Of a stretch of 64,000 nt of DNA, positions 61,297-64,000 are shown piece after piece. The notes under the pieces were generated by a model. The model was not told where the DNA came from. It was given only the letters and a program-made list of their open reading frames with translations, and ran no database searches. Position numbers and translations under genes: made by a program. Numbering within the stretch: position 1 is the stretch's first letter; every line of letters starts with the position of its first letter. The DNA is from Sphingomonas melonis (GTDB lineage: Bacteria > Pseudomonadota > Alphaproteobacteria > Sphingomonadales > Sphingomonadaceae): the NCBI RefSeq assembly GCF_013409985.1, contig NZ_JACCBY010000003.1:1-64000 (forward strand). Reading direction: 5' to 3'.

Positions 61297-62889
61297 TCAG
61301 TCGAGCGGCTTGGCCAGTTCCGGCTGCATCGCCGGATCGTCGACGGTGTCGAAAATCCCGCGGCCGACATACGACCGGCTGCGGCTGTAGCCGAAATAGA
61401 TCACCAGCCCGATCAGGCCCCAGCAGGGCAGGACCAGCTTGGCGGTCAGCGGCAACGACAGATAGAGGCCGACGCAGCCGACGATCGCCAGCGGCGCGAC
61501 GACATAGACCGCCGGCGTGCGGAACGGCCGCTTACGACCCGGATCGGTCTTGCGCAGCACCATCACCGAAACCGCGACCATGAAGAAGGCGAACAGCGTT
61601 CCCGCGTTGGAATAGTCGGCGAGCTTGCCGACCGGCAGCACCGCCGCCGCGATCGCCGCGGCGATGCCGGTGACGACGGTGACGACGTGCGGCGTCCGGA
61701 ACTTCGGGTGCACCGATGCCAGCTTCTCCGGCAGCAGGCCGTCGCGCGCCATGGTGAAGAAGATGCGGGTCTGGCCGAACATCATCATCAGCACGACCGA
61801 GGGCAGTGCCAGCACCGCGGCAAGGCCGACGAGCCGGCCGATCACCGGCCAGCCGATCGTGTCGAGGACGTGGACCAGCGCCTCCTTCGAGCAGACCAGC
61901 GGCTCGATCGCGCCGGTGGCGACGATGCTGGCGCAGCGGCCCGCCATCTCCGCCGAGCCGGGCGCGAGCACCTGGCCGGCGGTCATCACCGGCTGCGCGC
62001 CGATCGCACCGATCGCACCGCTGGCGACCAGCAGGTAGAAGATGGTGCAGATCACCAGGCTGCCGATCAGGCCGATCGGCACGTTGCGCTGCGGGTTCTT
62101 GGTCTCCTCCGCTGCGGTCGAGACCGCATCGAAGCCGACATAGGCGAAGAAGATCGACGCGGCCGCACCGAACACGCCGACGCCGCCGGTGGGCAGGAAG
62201 GGATCGAAATTGGTTGCCTTGGCCACCGGGATGGTCAGCGCGACGAAGGCGGTCAGCGCGGCGATCTTGATCAGGACCAGCACCGCGTTGACGCGGGCGC
62301 TTTCGGTGGTGCCGATGATGAGCAGCCAGGTGACAAAGCCGACGACGATCACCGCCGGAACGTTGACCCAGCCGCCGACCGCCATCGCGGTCTGCAGGTC
62401 AACGTTGGGCGTGGCGCCGAACGCGACCAGCATATGCGCCATCAGCGCGTCGGCGTTGCTGATCGCCGCAGGGAACTGGACGCCCAGCCCCCTGAGCAAT
62501 CCGACCGCATGGTTGGACCAGCCGACCGCGACCGCGCTGGCGCCGACGGCATATTCGAGGATCAGCGCCCAGCCGACCATCCAGGCGAGCAATTCGCCGA
62601 CGACCGCATAGGAATAGGTATAGGCCGACCCCGAGACCGGCACCATCGAGGCCAGTTCGGAATAGCAGAGCGCCGCGACGGCGCAGACGAAGCCCGCGAC
62701 GACGAACGACAACAGCATGCCCGGCCCCGCCTTCTGCGCGGCCTCGGAGGTCAGGACGAAGATGCCGGTGCCGATGACGGCGCCGATCCCCAGCATGGTC
62801 AACTGGAATGCGCCGAGCGAGCGGTGGAGGCCGCGTTTTTCGGCAGTGGCGAGAATGGCGTCGAGTGGTTTGACGCGCCCGAATATCAT
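61297..62889 (-). CDS. APC-family amino acid permease (cationic amino acid transporter type)
   Basis: A 530-residue transporter with about twelve membrane helices. The first is GAFQLTMLGIGAVIGTGIF (unwound GxG substrate-binding segment, about 26-44), and FFAYVGFDAVSTAAEETKNP (about 265) is the helix 6-7 signature of the CAT/YfnA branch. It imports amino acids with protons across the inner membrane; the substrate range cannot be read from sequence. GGGGGATAG precedes the ATG. It is monocistronic, with its own terminator. Confidence 0.93.
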   Translation of the reverse strand: MIFGRVKPLDAILATAEKRGLHRSLGAFQLTMLGIGAVIGTGIFVLTSEAAQKAGPGMLLSFVVAGFVCAVAALCYSELASMVPVSGSAYTYSYAVVGELLAWMVGWALILEYAVGASAVAVGWSNHAVGLLRGLGVQFPAAISNADALMAHMLVAFGATPNVDLQTAMAVGGWVNVPAVIVVGFVTWLLIIGTTESARVNAVLVLIKIAALTAFVALTIPVAKATNFDPFLPTGGVGVFGAAASIFFAYVGFDAVSTAAEETKNPQRNVPIGLIGSLVICTIFYLLVASGAIGAIGAQPVMTAGQVLAPGSAEMAGRCASIVATGAIEPLVCSKEALVHVLDTIGWPVIGRLVGLAAVLALPSVVLMMMFGQTRIFFTMARDGLLPEKLASVHPKFRTPHVVTVVTGIAAAIAAAVLPVGKLADYSNAGTLFAFFMVAVSVMVLRKTDPGRKRPFRTPAVYVVAPLAIVGCVGLYLSLPLTAKLVLPCWGLIGLVIYFGYSRSRSYVGRGIFDTVDDPAMQPELAKPLD

Positions 62890-63056
62890 GAAGCTCTATC
62901 CCCCCAGATGCGCACGGTCGTTGACTGCCGCCGCATGGTGAAGCGATCGATGCTAGCCCCAAACGGGACAGGTGCAATCCCCTAAGTGGATCAAGGGACG
63001 GTCGGCGCGGTGCGGGCAGGGGGTTCGGAACGCCCGTTCCGCCCGAAGCGGCGCGT

Positions 63057-63434
63057 TCAGCGCGACAGCATCGGGCCGAGCGGCTTGCCGCCAAAGAGGT
63101 GGACGTGGAGGTGCGGCACCTCCTGCCCGGCGTCGCCGCCGACATTCGCGAGCAGGCGATAGCCCGGCGCGACGAGGCCGTGCGCGCGGGCGACATGGCC
63201 GATCGCGCGGACGAAGCCGGCGATCTCCGCGTCCGAGCCGCGCGCGCTGAAATCGTCCCACGATACATAGGGTCCGCGCGGGATCACCAGAACGTGGATC
63301 GGCGCGACCGGCGCGATATCGTGGAAGGCGACGGCATAATCGTCCTCATACACCCGCTTCGACGGAATCTCGTCGCGCAGGATCCTGGCGAAGATATTCT
63401 GGTCGTCATAGGGCAGGGTGGCGTCGATCGGCAT
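63057..63434 (-). CDS. HIT-family (HinT-like) nucleotide hydrolase
   Basis: A 125-residue histidine-triad protein. FARILRDEIPSKRVYEDD begins the fold and HLHVHLFGG (about 109-117) is the triad that cleaves nucleoside phosphoramidates or AMP-lysine-type adducts. Length and the C-terminal LGPMLSR are typical of HinT in alphaproteobacteria. It is 9 nt downstream of hisE, a common neighbour in this group. Confidence 0.92.
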   Translation of the reverse strand: MPIDATLPYDDQNIFARILRDEIPSKRVYEDDYAVAFHDIAPVAPIHVLVIPRGPYVSWDDFSARGSDAEIAGFVRAIGHVARAHGLVAPGYRLLANVGGDAGQEVPHLHVHLFGGKPLGPMLSR

Positions 63435-63443
63435 CAGGTCCTC

Positions 63444-63752
63444 CTAGCGCGAGGCTTTCTCGTCATGGCCGGACACGCCCTCGCGGCGCGCGAGTTCGGC
63501 GCGCACGTCGTCCAGCCCCAGTCCGGCATCGGCAAGCAGCACGAGCAGGTGGAAGACGAGGTCCGCCGCCTCCGGCACCAGCTTGTCCGGTTCGGCGAGC
63601 GCGGCGATCACCGTCTCGGTGGCCTCCTCGCCGACCTTCTGCGCGATCTTCGGCCGGCCCTTGGCGAACAGGCTCGCGACATAGGAGCTGCCGGGTTCGG
63701 CGGCGTCGCGGCGGGCGCGGATGGTGGCTTCCAGGCGGTCGAGCGGGTCCAT
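63444..63752 (-). CDS. hisE: Phosphoribosyl-ATP diphosphatase
   Basis: A 102-residue all-helical NTP pyrophosphatase that hydrolyses PR-ATP to PR-AMP, the second step of histidine synthesis. The metal-binding EEATETV (about 42-48) and the EAADLVFHLLVLL helix (about 62) are present, and QKVGEEA is the family hallmark. The separate hisI would be elsewhere. The ATG at 63752 was chosen as it starts the conserved helix. It probably belongs to a his segment extending right of the window. Confidence 0.93.
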   Translation of the reverse strand: MDPLDRLEATIRARRDAAEPGSSYVASLFAKGRPKIAQKVGEEATETVIAALAEPDKLVPEAADLVFHLLVLLADAGLGLDDVRAELARREGVSGHDEKASR

Positions 63753-63784
63753 GCCCCCCGCTTGGCGCGGGAAGTGGGGAAGGG

Positions 63785-63946
63785 TCAATCCTTCTTGGTA
63801 AAGCGATGCCGCAACGCGCGTCGGACAAGCCATAGCCCGATCGCCGCGACGACGAACAAGGCGAGGTCCGACCAGGCGGGGCCGGTGCGGGGGTGGACCG
63901 TGCCGGAATGGCCGCCCGCGACGGACGATGCCGTCAGCACGGTCAT
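63785..63946 (-). CDS. 53-residue single-helix membrane protein
   Basis: The sequence starts MTVLTASSVAGGHSG, has one hydrophobic helix LALFVVAAIGLWLV (about residues 28-41) and a basic C-terminus RRALRHRFTKKD, so it probably faces the cytoplasm with its C-terminus. The ATG overlaps the stop of an upstream gene (ATGA) and GAGG lies 10 nt before it. It sits 32 nt before hisE on the same strand. No family recognised; coding status is supported by the coupled start and clean frame. Confidence 0.6.
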   Translation of the reverse strand: MTVLTASSVAGGHSGTVHPRTGPAWSDLALFVVAAIGLWLVRRALRHRFTKKD

Positions 63947-64000
63947 GCTGCGGTCACCTCGCCATCGCCGGCAACGAGCCAGTCGAGCGCTTCGCCGGCA
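63943..64000 (-). CDS. C-terminal end of an unidentified gene (partial)
   Basis: The last 18 or so codons of a frame entering from the right edge read AGEALDWLVAGDGEVTAA and stop at a TGA overlapping the next ATG. Too little is present to name the product. The overlap suggests it is in one operon with the small membrane protein, hisE and HIT. Confidence 0.5.
   Translation of the reverse strand, partial: AGEALDWLVAGDGEVTAA

Noticed and set aside
1..64000. CRISPR arrays, tRNA or rRNA genes
   Set aside because: No regularly spaced direct repeats with spacers and no T-arm or A-box/B-box-like tRNA signature was found by eye; the repeated palindromes are dispersed and not arrays. A tRNAscan or Infernal run would settle it.

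Overview
The window is high-GC chromosomal DNA that reads as a sphingomonad (Alphaproteobacteria, Sphingomonadaceae). This is inferred from the gene content and sequence style: sdhCDA, hslVU, a thrS-infC pair, glnD, mutS, maeB, phhA, queG, DUF6356, DUF2459 and two TonB-dependent receptors, plus several families of short palindromic repeats between genes. No rRNA, tRNA, CRISPR array or prophage structural gene was seen. About 90% is coding. I count about 54 protein genes, a few of them very small or cut by the window edge.

Layout, left to right. (1) 1-118: the end of an IS5-type transposase. (2) 142-8005 (minus): a molybdenum hydroxylase operon. It encodes a 2Fe-2S subunit, an FAD subunit, two paralogous Moco subunits, an XdhC chaperone and a MocA-type cytidylyltransferase. 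(3) 8069-9994: glpQ, a tiny lipoprotein and a repeat nest holding a duplicated end of the lipoprotein gene. (4) 9995-14189: lipase-like and DUF2459 genes, phhA, prmA and an SDR. (5) 14497-17239: two tandem soluble chemoreceptor-like proteins. (6) 17448-20061: sdhCDA, with no sdhB beside it. (7) 20495-21288: an endolysin-holin pair resembling the detached lysis cassette of gene transfer agents. (8) 21628-23594: hslVU, with a heat-shock-like promoter and an unusual repeat between the two genes. (9) 23670-31310 (minus): two small cysteine-rich secreted proteins, gloB-gloA, then TPR, hydrolase, M48 protease, DUF898, DUF6356 and a MurC/Mpl-like ligase. The ligase is divergent from an LD-carboxypeptidase (31376-32191), which suggests murein recycling.

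(10) 32363-34980: thrS and infC; infC appears to start at an ATA codon. (11) 35186-50693: a large TonB receptor, glnD, mutS, maeB, an SDR, an acyl-CoA dehydrogenase, a secreted CHAP hydrolase and msrB, with a long palindromic repeat in nearly every gap. (12) 50764-58418: a secreted EEP phosphodiesterase, a two-gene ABC exporter, queG, and a PepSY protein coupled to a TonB receptor (an iron-uptake style pair). (13) 58836-64000: a lipoprotein and EI24 pair, a PfkB kinase, an amino acid permease, HIT, hisE, a 53-residue membrane protein and the last codons of a further gene.

The genes are mainly housekeeping. The most notable signals are the ATA start of infC, the likely leaderless sigma-32 transcript of hslV, the duplicated Moco subunit, the GTA-type lysis cassette, the repeat families with fixed internal architecture, and several TTG/GTG starts fixed by Shine-Dalgarno placement or stop-start overlaps.
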